From: an uncultured Hungatella sp.
GTDB lineage: Bacteria > Bacillota > Clostridia > Lachnospirales > Lachnospiraceae
Length of the DNA stretch: 18,084 nt
NCBI GenBank assembly: GCA_910588325.1
Contig: CAJUPP010000071.1
Location: 1 to 18,084, forward strand
Direction of reading: 5' to 3'
Made by a program: the position numbers and the translations under genes. Numbering within the stretch: the first letter of the stretch is position 1; every line of letters begins with the position of its first letter. The notes under the pieces were generated by a model that did not search any database, was not told the DNA's origin, and worked only from the letters and a program-made list of their open reading frames with translations. Below, one piece after another: positions 6,064 through 12,927 of the stretch.

Positions 6064-7934
6064 GTAATGAAAAAAGGGTAGAAAGCCTGAAACGAAGATA
6101 TGGAAGGACAGTGGCCGCACCCAAAAGAGGTCACGGGCCTATGGGAGGACCGGGAAGAAGAGCGGCCATGGACCGGAGGAATCCCAAGAACAGCAAGGCT
6201 GTGGTGAAACGGCTTCTTTCTTATTTGAATGAAGACAAAGGAAAGATGGCCCTGGCATTTTTTTGTGTGATTGTCAATACGGTAGCTTCTCTGGCCGGGT
6301 CCTACATGCTGCGGCCGATTATCAACACATATATTGCTCCTGTAGACGGAAGCAGAGGGGATGTGGCAGGGCTGGCAAGAGGGCTGCTGGCGCTGGCTGT
6401 GATTTACGCAGTGGGAGTTGTGGCAAATTATGCCCAGGCTAAGGTGATGCTTACGGTGGCTCAGAATGCTTTGTATAAAATCAGGATTGATTTGTTTTCC
6501 AGGATGCAAAAGCTGCCGGTGCGTTTTTATGATACCAACAATAACGGCGATTTGATGAGCCGGTATACCAATGATGTGGACACAGTAGGCCAGATGCTGT
6601 CCAATACTCTGGTGCAGCTGTTTTCGGGTACTCTGAGTATTATCGGAACGCTGGTTCTGATGATTTATACCAATATCTATCTGACCATTGTGACCGTTGT
6701 AATGATTCCCCTTATGATGAAGGCCGGCGGCGCTGTGGCAAAAAGAAGCCAGAAGTATTTCTCTGCTCAGCAGACCTCCCTGGGAGCGGTTAACGGCTAT
6801 GTGGAGGAAACCATCACAGGACAGAAGGTGGTAAAGGTATTCTGCCATGAGGATATTGCCAAAGAAGAATTTCAGATTCTGAATGAGGATTTGAGGGACA
6901 ATCAGATTAAGGCCCAGTTTTTCGGAGGAATTATGGGGCCGGTTATGGGCAATTTAAGCCAGGTGAACTATTCTCTGACAGCATGTGTCGGCGGACTTCT
7001 GTGTATTTTTAAGAATTTTGACGTAGGCGGCCTGACGGTGTTTTTAAACTTTTCCAGACAGTTCAGCCGTCCCATCAATGAAATTTCCATGCAGATCAGC
7101 AATGTGTTTTCTGCGTTGGCAGGTGCGGAGAGAGTGTTTGCGGTGATGGATGAGAAACCGGAGCCGGAGGATGATAGGGATGCGGTGAGACTGAATCCCA
7201 TGGAAGGCCATGTGGTTCTTGACCATGTGACATTCGGATATAATCCGGATAAGATCATATTAAAGGACATCAGCCTCTATGCAAAGCCTGGACAAAAAAT
7301 CGCTTTTGTAGGATCTACGGGAGCAGGAAAGACTACCATTACCAATCTGCTGAACCGGTTCTATGATATCCAGTCGGGGTCTATTACCATTGACGGTGTG
7401 GATATCTGCCATATCAGACGGAATAACCTGAGGGAAAACATTGCCATGGTGCTTCAGGATACCCACCTGTTTACCGGAACCGTAAGGGAAAATATTCGGT
7501 ATGGAAGGCTGGATGCCACGGACGAGGAAGTGGTTCAGGCGGCAAAGACGGCTTCAGCCCACTCCTTTATCATGCGTCTGCCTGACGGATATGATACTAT
7601 GCTGGAAGGCGACGGAGCCAATTTAAGTCAGGGCCAGAGACAGCTTCTGAATATTGCCAGGGCTGCAGTCTCCAGAGCGCCAATCCTGATTCTGGATGAG
7701 GCAACCAGCTCTGTGGATACCAGGACAGAGAAACATATTGAGCACGGCATGGACCGGCTGATGGCCAACAGAACCACGTTTGTCATTGCACACCGCCTGT
7801 CTACGGTGCGGAATGCCAATGCGATTATGGTGTTGGAAAACGGCCGGATTATGGAGCGGGGAGACCATGATGAACTGCTGGCTTTGAAAGGGCGGTATTA
7901 TGAATTGTACACAGGGCTTAAGGAGCTGGACTAA
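6060..7934 (+). CDS. ABC exporter half-transporter, catalytically competent partner (TM288-like subunit)
   Basis: 624 residues. A basic, Gly/Pro-rich cytoplasmic extension (about 1-45, with R-G-H-G-P-M-G-G-P-G-R-R) precedes a six-helix membrane domain (about 58-345) and a nucleotide-binding domain (about 383-620). Walker A is GSTGAGKTT (418-426), Q-loop Q466, Walker B ILILDE (542-547) with the catalytic E547, and switch histidine H578. The signature reads LSQGQ (522-526) rather than LSGGQ, a deviation typical of this partner type. In the heterodimer this subunit's Walker A/B pairs with the canonical VSGGQ of its partner to form the active site, while its own LSQGQ faces the partner's degenerate site. 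Its ATG overlaps the previous stop (ATGA), which fits equal synthesis of both subunits by coupling. Confidence 0.97.
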   Translation: MSNEKRVESLKRRYGRTVAAPKRGHGPMGGPGRRAAMDRRNPKNSKAVVKRLLSYLNEDKGKMALAFFCVIVNTVASLAGSYMLRPIINTYIAPVDGSRGDVAGLARGLLALAVIYAVGVVANYAQAKVMLTVAQNALYKIRIDLFSRMQKLPVRFYDTNNNGDLMSRYTNDVDTVGQMLSNTLVQLFSGTLSIIGTLVLMIYTNIYLTIVTVVMIPLMMKAGGAVAKRSQKYFSAQQTSLGAVNGYVEETITGQKVVKVFCHEDIAKEEFQILNEDLRDNQIKAQFFGGIMGPVMGNLSQVNYSLTACVGGLLCIFKNFDVGGLTVFLNFSRQFSRPINEISMQISNVFSALAGAERVFAVMDEKPEPEDDRDAVRLNPMEGHVVLDHVTFGYNPDKIILKDISLYAKPGQKIAFVGSTGAGKTTITNLLNRFYDIQSGSITIDGVDICHIRRNNLRENIAMVLQDTHLFTGTVRENIRYGRLDATDEEVVQAAKTASAHSFIMRLPDGYDTMLEGDGANLSQGQRQLLNIARAAVSRAPILILDEATSSVDTRTEKHIEHGMDRLMANRTTFVIAHRLSTVRNANAIMVLENGRIMERGDHDELLALKGRYYELYTGLKELD

Positions 7935-7955
7935 TTAAGGAGAGGGGAACATGAG

Positions 7956-9320
7956 ATGAAAACGCTTCATAAAGAGGAACAGGATCAATATGAGAAGATG
8001 ACTACAGCGCCGGTGGCAGGATTAATCATGTCACTGGCTTTGCCCAGTATTGTGACAATGCTGATAACCAGTGTCTATAATCTGGCGGATACGTTTTTTG
8101 TAGGGAAAATCGGAACCAGCGCCACGGCAGCCGTAGGGGTGGTATTCTCAATTCCAATGATTTTAAATGCCCTGGGATTTTTGGTGGGAACAGGGGCTTC
8201 CAGCCTGATGTCCAGGATGCTGGGAGCAAAACAGCAAGAAGAGGCCAGGCGGGTTACAAGCACCGGATTTTTCTTAAGCTTTTTCTTTGGGTTTCTGGTG
8301 GCGGTGATCGGGTTTGCCGCCGGGGAGTCTCTGATGACTCTTTTGGGGGCAACCGATACCATTCTTCCTTATGCCATGGCTTACGGCCGATATATCTTTT
8401 TTGGAGCGCCTTTTGCCGCCAGCAGCCTGGCTCTAAGCCAGTGTTTAAGAGGCGAAGGAATGAGCAAGCAGAGCATGCTGGGGCAGGTGTTCGGCGGAGT
8501 TTTGAACATGGTATTGGATCCGCTGTTTATCTTTGTCTTTGAACTGGGAATCGCTGGGGCGGCCATGGCTACGGCATTAAGCCAGATGATTGCCTGGGGA
8601 ATTTTAATCAGCTTTTACCTGCGGCGCAAGACTCAGGTACATATATCCATTCACTCCATGTCCCGCACAAAGGAGCAGTATATTCAGCTGTTTTCCAACG
8701 GGTTCCCAAGCTTAAGCCGCCACGGCTGCAATATGATAGCCAATGTGGTGCTTAACTGGGTAGCCGGAGGATGGGGAGATGCGGCCATTGCGGCTATGAG
8801 CGTGTGCAGCCGCCTTCTGTATCTGTCTAACGCAGTGTCTCTGGGACTGGGACAGGGAGCCCAGCCGGTGTTCGGATATTCCCATGGTGCGGGAAACCAC
8901 AGGCGTGTGAAAGAGGCGTTCTGGTTCACGGCTAAGGCAGGCGTTGTCAGCATGTGTGTTTTCTGTGTCATAGGCGTGATATTTGCGCCGGGACTTATAG
9001 GGCTGTTTCGGGATGATGAAGAGGTGATCCGTATCGGAAGTCTTGCCTTTCGTCTGATCTGTGTGGCGATGCCATTTGCCAGCTTTGTGGCAAATGCGGG
9101 AACTATGTTCCAGATGATTGGGCGGCCTCTGCCCAGCACGCTTCTGATACTGAGCCGTCAGTTATTTTTCTATGTGCCTGCGCTTATGGTGCTGCCTCGT
9201 TTTATGGATCTGCTGGGAGTGCAGCTGGCCGGGCCTCTGGCGGATGTTTTGGTGGCATGCATGGCCCTTCCTATGGTGAATCGTTATTTTCGGTCTGCTC
9301 TTGGCTTTAAGGAGGAGTAA
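7956..9320 (+). CDS. MATE family multidrug efflux transporter
   Basis: 454 residues with twelve predicted membrane helices in two halves. The opening P-V-A-G-L-I-M-S-L-A-L-P-S-I-V-T-M-L and Y-N-L-A-D-T-F-F-V-G are the characteristic MATE N-terminus, and L-R-G-E-G-M between helices 4 and 5 is also typical; the closest known type is the MepA-like branch. These pumps export cationic drugs and dyes in exchange for Na+ or H+. It starts 21 bases after the ABC pair. AGGAG lies upstream at about 7938, and an out-of-frame ATG at 7951 reads ATG-AGA-TGA, its stop overlapping the real ATG at 7956. Together with the MarR gene and the ABC exporter it makes a combined drug-efflux operon. No inactivating change is visible. 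Confidence 0.97.
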   Translation: MKTLHKEEQDQYEKMTTAPVAGLIMSLALPSIVTMLITSVYNLADTFFVGKIGTSATAAVGVVFSIPMILNALGFLVGTGASSLMSRMLGAKQQEEARRVTSTGFFLSFFFGFLVAVIGFAAGESLMTLLGATDTILPYAMAYGRYIFFGAPFAASSLALSQCLRGEGMSKQSMLGQVFGGVLNMVLDPLFIFVFELGIAGAAMATALSQMIAWGILISFYLRRKTQVHISIHSMSRTKEQYIQLFSNGFPSLSRHGCNMIANVVLNWVAGGWGDAAIAAMSVCSRLLYLSNAVSLGLGQGAQPVFGYSHGAGNHRRVKEAFWFTAKAGVVSMCVFCVIGVIFAPGLIGLFRDDEEVIRIGSLAFRLICVAMPFASFVANAGTMFQMIGRPLPSTLLILSRQLFFYVPALMVLPRFMDLLGVQLAGPLADVLVACMALPMVNRYFRSALGFKEE

Positions 9321-9959
9321 ATGCTGTACGACAAGGATATTCGGGAGGCTCTGTTTGAATTTCTAGAGGAACAGTATGGGAAGATAAGGATTCTTGAGGA
9401 AAAGCAAATGGGGCGCTCCCGCGCAGATGTTGTTATGGTGCTTCCGGAGGCGGTTGCAGGGATTGAGATTAAGAGTGATGCAGATACTTATGCCAGACTG
9501 AGCCGTCAGGTGAAGGATTATGATCAGTTTTTTGACTATAATTATGTGGCAGCAGGTTCCACTCACGGCCATCATATTGAGGAACATGTGCCCTGGTGGT
9601 GGGGAATCATTACGGTGGAGGCTGTGACAGAGGAAAGCAATGAGATTGATTTTTACATACTGCGGAAAGCGCAGAAGAATCCGAAGATGAATTTGAAACG
9701 GAAATTAGGCCTTTTGTGGAGGCCTGAACTGGCTCATATCCAGGAAATAAACGGTATGGCCAAATATAAAGAAAAAAGTAAGGCATTCGTTGTGGATAAA
9801 ATTTTGCAGAAGGTTCCAGAAGAACTTCTGGTGAAACAGATCAGCGAGGAGCTGTTTCAGCGTGATTATACGGAAATCGGCCGTATTATAGAAGAATTTG
9901 GAAAGAAGAGGACAACTATACATCCTCTGCCAGATTCCTTAAAATCTGTTTCAAAGTGA
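9321..9959 (+). CDS. sce7726-like PD-(D/E)XK nuclease-fold protein
   Basis: 212 residues. The N-terminal half matches sce7726-type proteins: D-K-D-I-R-E-A-L (4-11), R-A-D-V-V-M-V (34-40), G-I-E-I-K-S-D-A-D-T-Y-A-R-L (48-61) and V-P-W-W-W-G-I-I (90-97). D36, E49 and K51 are in place for a PD-(D/E)XK active site, so nuclease activity is possible. The C-terminal half (about 105-212) is Lys/Glu-rich and not recognised. Its ATG follows the MATE stop directly (TAAATG), with GGAGG just upstream, so it is translationally coupled to the pump gene. Why a nuclease-fold protein should close an efflux operon is unclear. The biological role of the sce7726 family is not established. Its last 44 bases overlap the converging phosphatase gene. 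Confidence 0.85.
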   Translation: MLYDKDIREALFEFLEEQYGKIRILEEKQMGRSRADVVMVLPEAVAGIEIKSDADTYARLSRQVKDYDQFFDYNYVAAGSTHGHHIEEHVPWWWGIITVEAVTEESNEIDFYILRKAQKNPKMNLKRKLGLLWRPELAHIQEINGMAKYKEKSKAFVVDKILQKVPEELLVKQISEELFQRDYTEIGRIIEEFGKKRTTIHPLPDSLKSVSK

Positions 9960-10506
9960 ATCCCTCAGTGTCGTCACTGTATTCATAAATGTATACGATA
10001 CTGCTTTCAAATCCCTTTTCCCATTCAGAGGTAGGATCCTCTACGACTGCCCGCAGAAAGTTGAAGCATGCACTGCTGTGGCTTACTGCCAGAATGGACT
10101 TATGTGTGCTTCCGTGCATGATGCCGGTTAAGGTTTTTACCATCCGGTCTTTCACGGTATTGCTGGATTCGCCGCCGTAGGGAAGGTAATAGGTAGAACA
10201 TTCCTGCCAGGTTTTACATTTGTTCTCAATGCTTTCTCCCTCTAAATCTCCGTAAAACATTTCCTTTAAGCCTTTTAATCTGGAATAAGGCATGTCGGTC
10301 ACCAGTTCCAGGGTGTCACAGCACCGCTCGGCAGTGGAGGTATAGGCGTGGTCAAAGGTGATGCCGTTTTCCTTGAAATATCGTGCTACGGCACGAGCCT
10401 GCTTCCGTCCGCGTTCTGTCAGAGGGGAATCACACCAGCCTTGTATTTTTTTCCGTACATTGAACATGGTCTCGGCATGACATAGCAGATAAAGGGTTTT
10501 TTTCAT
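9916..10506 (-). CDS. Histidine phosphatase family protein (phosphoglycerate mutase-like) with altered RHG motif
   Basis: 196 residues from the ATG at 10504-10506, which has AGGAG 7 bases upstream; a longer frame from 10530 lacks a ribosome site. The fold is that of the histidine phosphatase (phosphoglycerate mutase-like) superfamily. The nucleophile H10 is present, as are R61 (T-S-T-A-E-R), E82 (L-K-E-M-F-Y-G-D-L-E-G) and H143 (V-S-H-S-S-A). However, the motif normally R-H-G/A reads C9-H10-A11: the first arginine, which helps bind phosphate, is a cysteine encoded by TGT, one base from CGT. The I-Q-G-W-C-D-S-P-L-T block is typical of the Firmicute members. It may be a weakened enzyme or one with an altered role. 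The substrate is unknown. It is transcribed alone, against its neighbours on both sides. Confidence 0.93.
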   Translation of the reverse strand: MKKTLYLLCHAETMFNVRKKIQGWCDSPLTERGRKQARAVARYFKENGITFDHAYTSTAERCCDTLELVTDMPYSRLKGLKEMFYGDLEGESIENKCKTWQECSTYYLPYGGESSNTVKDRMVKTLTGIMHGSTHKSILAVSHSSACFNFLRAVVEDPTSEWEKGFESSIVYIYEYSDDTEGFTLKQILRNLAEDV

Positions 10507-10644
10507 GATTTTGCTCCTTTTTTGAGGCACTGAATAGTGTCATAACGGTTACAGATTGCCATAGAAAACGGGATTTGTCAAGTGGCATGTTGGGAAGGAG
10601 GCCTGATATCTGGTAGCAAGGGGGGAGGGAAGAGGTAAAAAACG

Positions 10645-10673
10645 TTGCGAAGGTGTGGAAACTGGGATAGAAT
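10645..10673 (+). promoter_or_regulatory. Possible promoter of the AEC carrier gene
   Basis: TTGCGA (10645-10650) and TAGAAT (10668-10673) are 17 bases apart, matching consensus at 4 and 5 of 6 positions. It lies about 80 bases before the start at 10752 within the 245-base gap between divergent genes. The rest of that gap holds, on the minus strand, a perfect TTGACA (10576-10581) without a convincing -10; I see nothing else there. Confidence 0.42.
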
Positions 10674-10751
10674 AGAAAGACAAAAAGGGCAGCAGGCTGT
10701 ATTGATGAATGGTTATTGAAACAGATGAAAGAAGTTAGTGGAGGGAGATAC

Positions 10752-11681
10752 ATGGTAGAGACAGAAGGACTTTTGGATCTGCAGCTTATGATGTTTTTGC
10801 TTATGGGGATAGGAGCTTTTTTGAGGAAAAAGGAAATAATTACCAGAGAAGGACGCAATGTCCTGACGGATCTGATTATGGATTTGATTCTTCCATGCAA
10901 TATTATTTCTGCTTTCTGCATCTCCTTGGACAGGGAGATTCTGAAGGCCGGTTTTCAGGTGTTGGCGATTTCCATCGCTTTGCAGGCGTGCTGTCTCCTT
11001 ATCAGCGGATTTTGTTATCGGTGGGTGCCTAAAAGACAGAGGATGATTCTGCAGTATGGTACCCTGTGTGCCAATTCTGGATTTCTGGGCAATCCAGTGG
11101 CGGAGGGCCTGTTTGGATCCATAGGGCTTTTATTTGCTTCGATTCATCTGATTCCACAGAGGATTGTCACCTGGTCTGCAGGGATTTCCTATTTTACGGA
11201 GAGTCCCAGCAAGAAAGAACTGGTGAAGAAAATTCTGACCCATCCCTGTATTGTTGCTACGGAAATAGGAATCGTTCTTATGGTGACCCAGGTTCGGCTG
11301 CCGGATTTCTTAAGTAAGTCCATCGGTTCATTGGGGGAGTGTACCACAGCGATTACCATGCTTTTTATCGGAACGATTCTGGCGGAAAACGGGGCGAAGA
11401 ATCTGGTGTCAAAGCTTACGGTTATTTTTTCCGTTATTCGTCTGATTGTGATTCCGGTGGGAGTACTTTTGGGATGTATTCTGTTTCGGGTGGATGCTGT
11501 GGCAGCCGGGGTATCCGTGGTGTTGGCCGCCATGCCGGCAGGAGGAACAACGGCAATTCTGGCTGCGAAATATCATGGGGATGAAGATTTTGCTGCGAAA
11601 TGTATTGTACTGACAACGGTTCTGTCCATTGTGGCTTTGCCGGTCTGGTGCTGGGCATTGAATCTGGTGCCGTTGGGGTAA
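10752..11681 (+). CDS. AEC (auxin efflux carrier) family transporter
   Basis: 309 residues from the ATG at 10752, chosen because GGAGG lies 7 bases upstream; the frame is open further back to 10716 but without a ribosome site. About ten hydrophobic segments fall in two groups of five around a short hydrophilic stretch (T-E-S-P-S-K-K-E), as in the AEC/bile-acid-carrier-like fold. N-S-G-F-L-G-N-P-V-A-E-G-L-F-G and A-M-P-A-G-G-T-T-A-I-L-A are typical conserved patches in the two halves. Bacterial members carry organic acids such as malate or malonate, or remain uncharacterised. It lies just before the iol genes in the same orientation, but a separate promoter lies between. Export or import of an inositol-derived acid is conceivable, though not shown. 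Confidence 0.92.
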   Translation: MVETEGLLDLQLMMFLLMGIGAFLRKKEIITREGRNVLTDLIMDLILPCNIISAFCISLDREILKAGFQVLAISIALQACCLLISGFCYRWVPKRQRMILQYGTLCANSGFLGNPVAEGLFGSIGLLFASIHLIPQRIVTWSAGISYFTESPSKKELVKKILTHPCIVATEIGIVLMVTQVRLPDFLSKSIGSLGECTTAITMLFIGTILAENGAKNLVSKLTVIFSVIRLIVIPVGVLLGCILFRVDAVAAGVSVVLAAMPAGGTTAILAAKYHGDEDFAAKCIVLTTVLSIVALPVWCWALNLVPLG

Positions 11682-11707
11682 GAAGGAGGAATTTTTACGA
11701 AAAAGAC

Positions 11708-11739
11708 TTGCACGCAATGATATTGCGTGCTATTATAAT
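11708..11739 (+). promoter_or_regulatory. Promoter of the iolC-iolD-iolB operon
   Basis: TTGCAC (11708-11713) and TATTAT (11731-11736) are 17 bases apart; an overlapping perfect TATAAT at 11734-11739 could serve as an alternative -10 with a longer spacer. The -35 is poor (three of six), which fits a promoter needing an activator or one balanced for repression. A perfect inverted repeat fills the space between the boxes. The leader to iolC would be about 130 bases. Confidence 0.6.
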
Positions 11740-11805
11740 TATATACAAAAAATGCACCGGAAGCACGCAAAAACTTGAAAAAGCACGCAAAGAAAAAACG
11801 CGTGC
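11710..11805. promoter_or_regulatory. GCACGCAA box array, candidate operators of the iol regulator
   Basis: The octamer GCACGCAA occurs at 11710-11717, 11763-11770 and 11783-11790 on the plus strand, and as its complement TTGCGTGC at 11723-11730; a partial complement GCGTGC lies at 11800-11805. The first pair forms a perfect inverted repeat (8-base arms, 5-base gap) lying between the -35 and -10 boxes. The second and third boxes are exactly 20 bases apart within identical AAGCACGCAAA contexts, on one face of the helix. The third box and the partial fifth form another inverted pair. This looks like a multi-site operator allowing looping or cooperative binding. The regulator gene is not in the window and I cannot name its family. 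Confidence 0.62.
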
Positions 11806-11875
11806 AGAGGCAGGGGGAGAAATGCAGGCACAAAGAGTTTTAGGGAGTGCCAGGTGTAAAAATGGAGGGAAAAGG

Positions 11876-12910
11876 ATGAAGTATATTGAATTTGACCAGG
11901 CCAGGCCTATGGACCTGGTACTGCTTGGGCGGGTGGCCATTGACTTTAATCCTGCTTACAATGACCAGGTGAAGGAGGAATTTAAGCCGCTGAAAAAGGT
12001 ACATATGTTTGAGAAGTTTGTAGGCGGCTCTCCTGCAAACATTGCGGTAGGTGTTACCAGACACGGCCTGAAGGCCGGTTTTATCGGCAAGGTATCAGAT
12101 GATCAGTTCGGCGAGTATGTGGTGGATTATTTTAATGAGCAGGGAATCGACACGTCCAATATTACGAAATGTACAGGCGGAGAGAAGCTGGGCCTGACTT
12201 TTACGGAGATGCTCTCTTCTAAAGAGAGCCATATTCTCATGTACAGGAACTGCATTGCGGATCTGCAGCTTCATGTTGATGACATCCATGAGGACTTTAT
12301 AAAGAATTCCAAGGCGATTTTGATTTCCGGTACGGCTCTGGCGGAAAGTCCTTCCAGGGAAGCTGCTATCAAGGCGGTTATGCTGGCAAAGAGGAACAAG
12401 ACAAAGGTGATTTTTGATATTGACTACAGAGAATATAACTGGAAGAACAGTGACGAGATTTCCATTTATTACTCTATGGTTGCTAAGGAAGCAGATATCA
12501 TCATGGGTTCCAGGGAAGAGTTTGACCTGACAGAGAAGCTGATAAAACCGGGAATGACGGATGAGGAAAGCGCGGCTTTGTGGCAGGGGTACAATGCGAA
12601 GATCGTGGTGATTAAGCATGGCATGGAGGGTTCTACGGCTTACACCTGTGACGGACAGAAGTTCAGCATCAAACCGTTCCCGGTAGATGCGAGAAAGGGC
12701 TTTGGCGGCGGGGACGGTTATGGTTCCGGATTCCTGTATGGCCTGTATCAGGGATGGGAAGTCATTGACTGCCTGGAATTTGGCTCTGCAGAGGCTTCCA
12801 TGATGGTGAGAAGCAACAATTGTTCCGATGACCTTCCGGGGCCGGAGGCTGTGAAGGCATTTATTAAAGAAGAGAAAGAAAAATTTGGCGAGATGATTGC
12901 CAGAGTATAG
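11876..12910 (+). CDS. iolC: 5-dehydro-2-deoxygluconokinase
   Basis: 344 residues, a PfkB/ribokinase-fold sugar kinase. It phosphorylates 5-dehydro-2-deoxy-D-gluconate (DKG) with ATP in the cytoplasmic myo-inositol breakdown pathway. The opening R-P-M-D-L-V-L-L-G-R-V-A-I-D-F-N and V-G-G-S-P-A-N-I-A-V-G-V (49-60, PfkB signature 1) are IolC-like. The second signature is F-G-G-G-D-G-Y-G-S-G (276-285), with catalytic base D280; the usual GAGD reads GGGD, a variant I believe is common in clostridial IolC. E-F-G-S-A-E-A-S near the C-terminus is typical. The ATG at 11876 has GGAGG 7 bases upstream. An in-frame ATG at 11822 would add 18 residues unlike the family, with a poorly spaced ribosome site. 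It is first of the iolC-iolD-iolB set and follows the GCACGCAA operator array. Confidence 0.96.
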   Translation: MKYIEFDQARPMDLVLLGRVAIDFNPAYNDQVKEEFKPLKKVHMFEKFVGGSPANIAVGVTRHGLKAGFIGKVSDDQFGEYVVDYFNEQGIDTSNITKCTGGEKLGLTFTEMLSSKESHILMYRNCIADLQLHVDDIHEDFIKNSKAILISGTALAESPSREAAIKAVMLAKRNKTKVIFDIDYREYNWKNSDEISIYYSMVAKEADIIMGSREEFDLTEKLIKPGMTDEESAALWQGYNAKIVVIKHGMEGSTAYTCDGQKFSIKPFPVDARKGFGGGDGYGSGFLYGLYQGWEVIDCLEFGSAEASMMVRSNNCSDDLPGPEAVKAFIKEEKEKFGEMIARV

Positions 12911-12927
12911 GTAGAGAAAGGAAATGG

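Noticed and set aside
6024..6848. 274-codon minus-strand frame opposite the second ABC gene
   Set aside because: Rich in His, Ser and Gln as expected for the complement of a coding frame, with no recognisable family, while the plus strand encodes a clear ABC protein.
10576..10581. Perfect TTGACA on the minus strand before the phosphatase gene
   Set aside because: No acceptable -10 box lies 16-18 bases downstream, so it is not called as a promoter.
11684..11720. Small frame after the AAGGAGG following the AEC gene
   Set aside because: It lacks a usable start codon (ACG) and stops after seven codons; kept only as a curiosity.
11710..11805. GCACGCAA copies considered as a CRISPR array or iterons
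   Set aside because: The unit is only 8 bases, copies lie in both orientations at uneven spacing, and they sit on a promoter; there is no spacer structure or replication gene.
11600..11875. Extension of iolC to an upstream in-frame start (11600 or 11822)
   Set aside because: The extension would run through the promoter and operator boxes; family proteins start near M-K-Y-I-E-F-D and the best ribosome site serves 11876.
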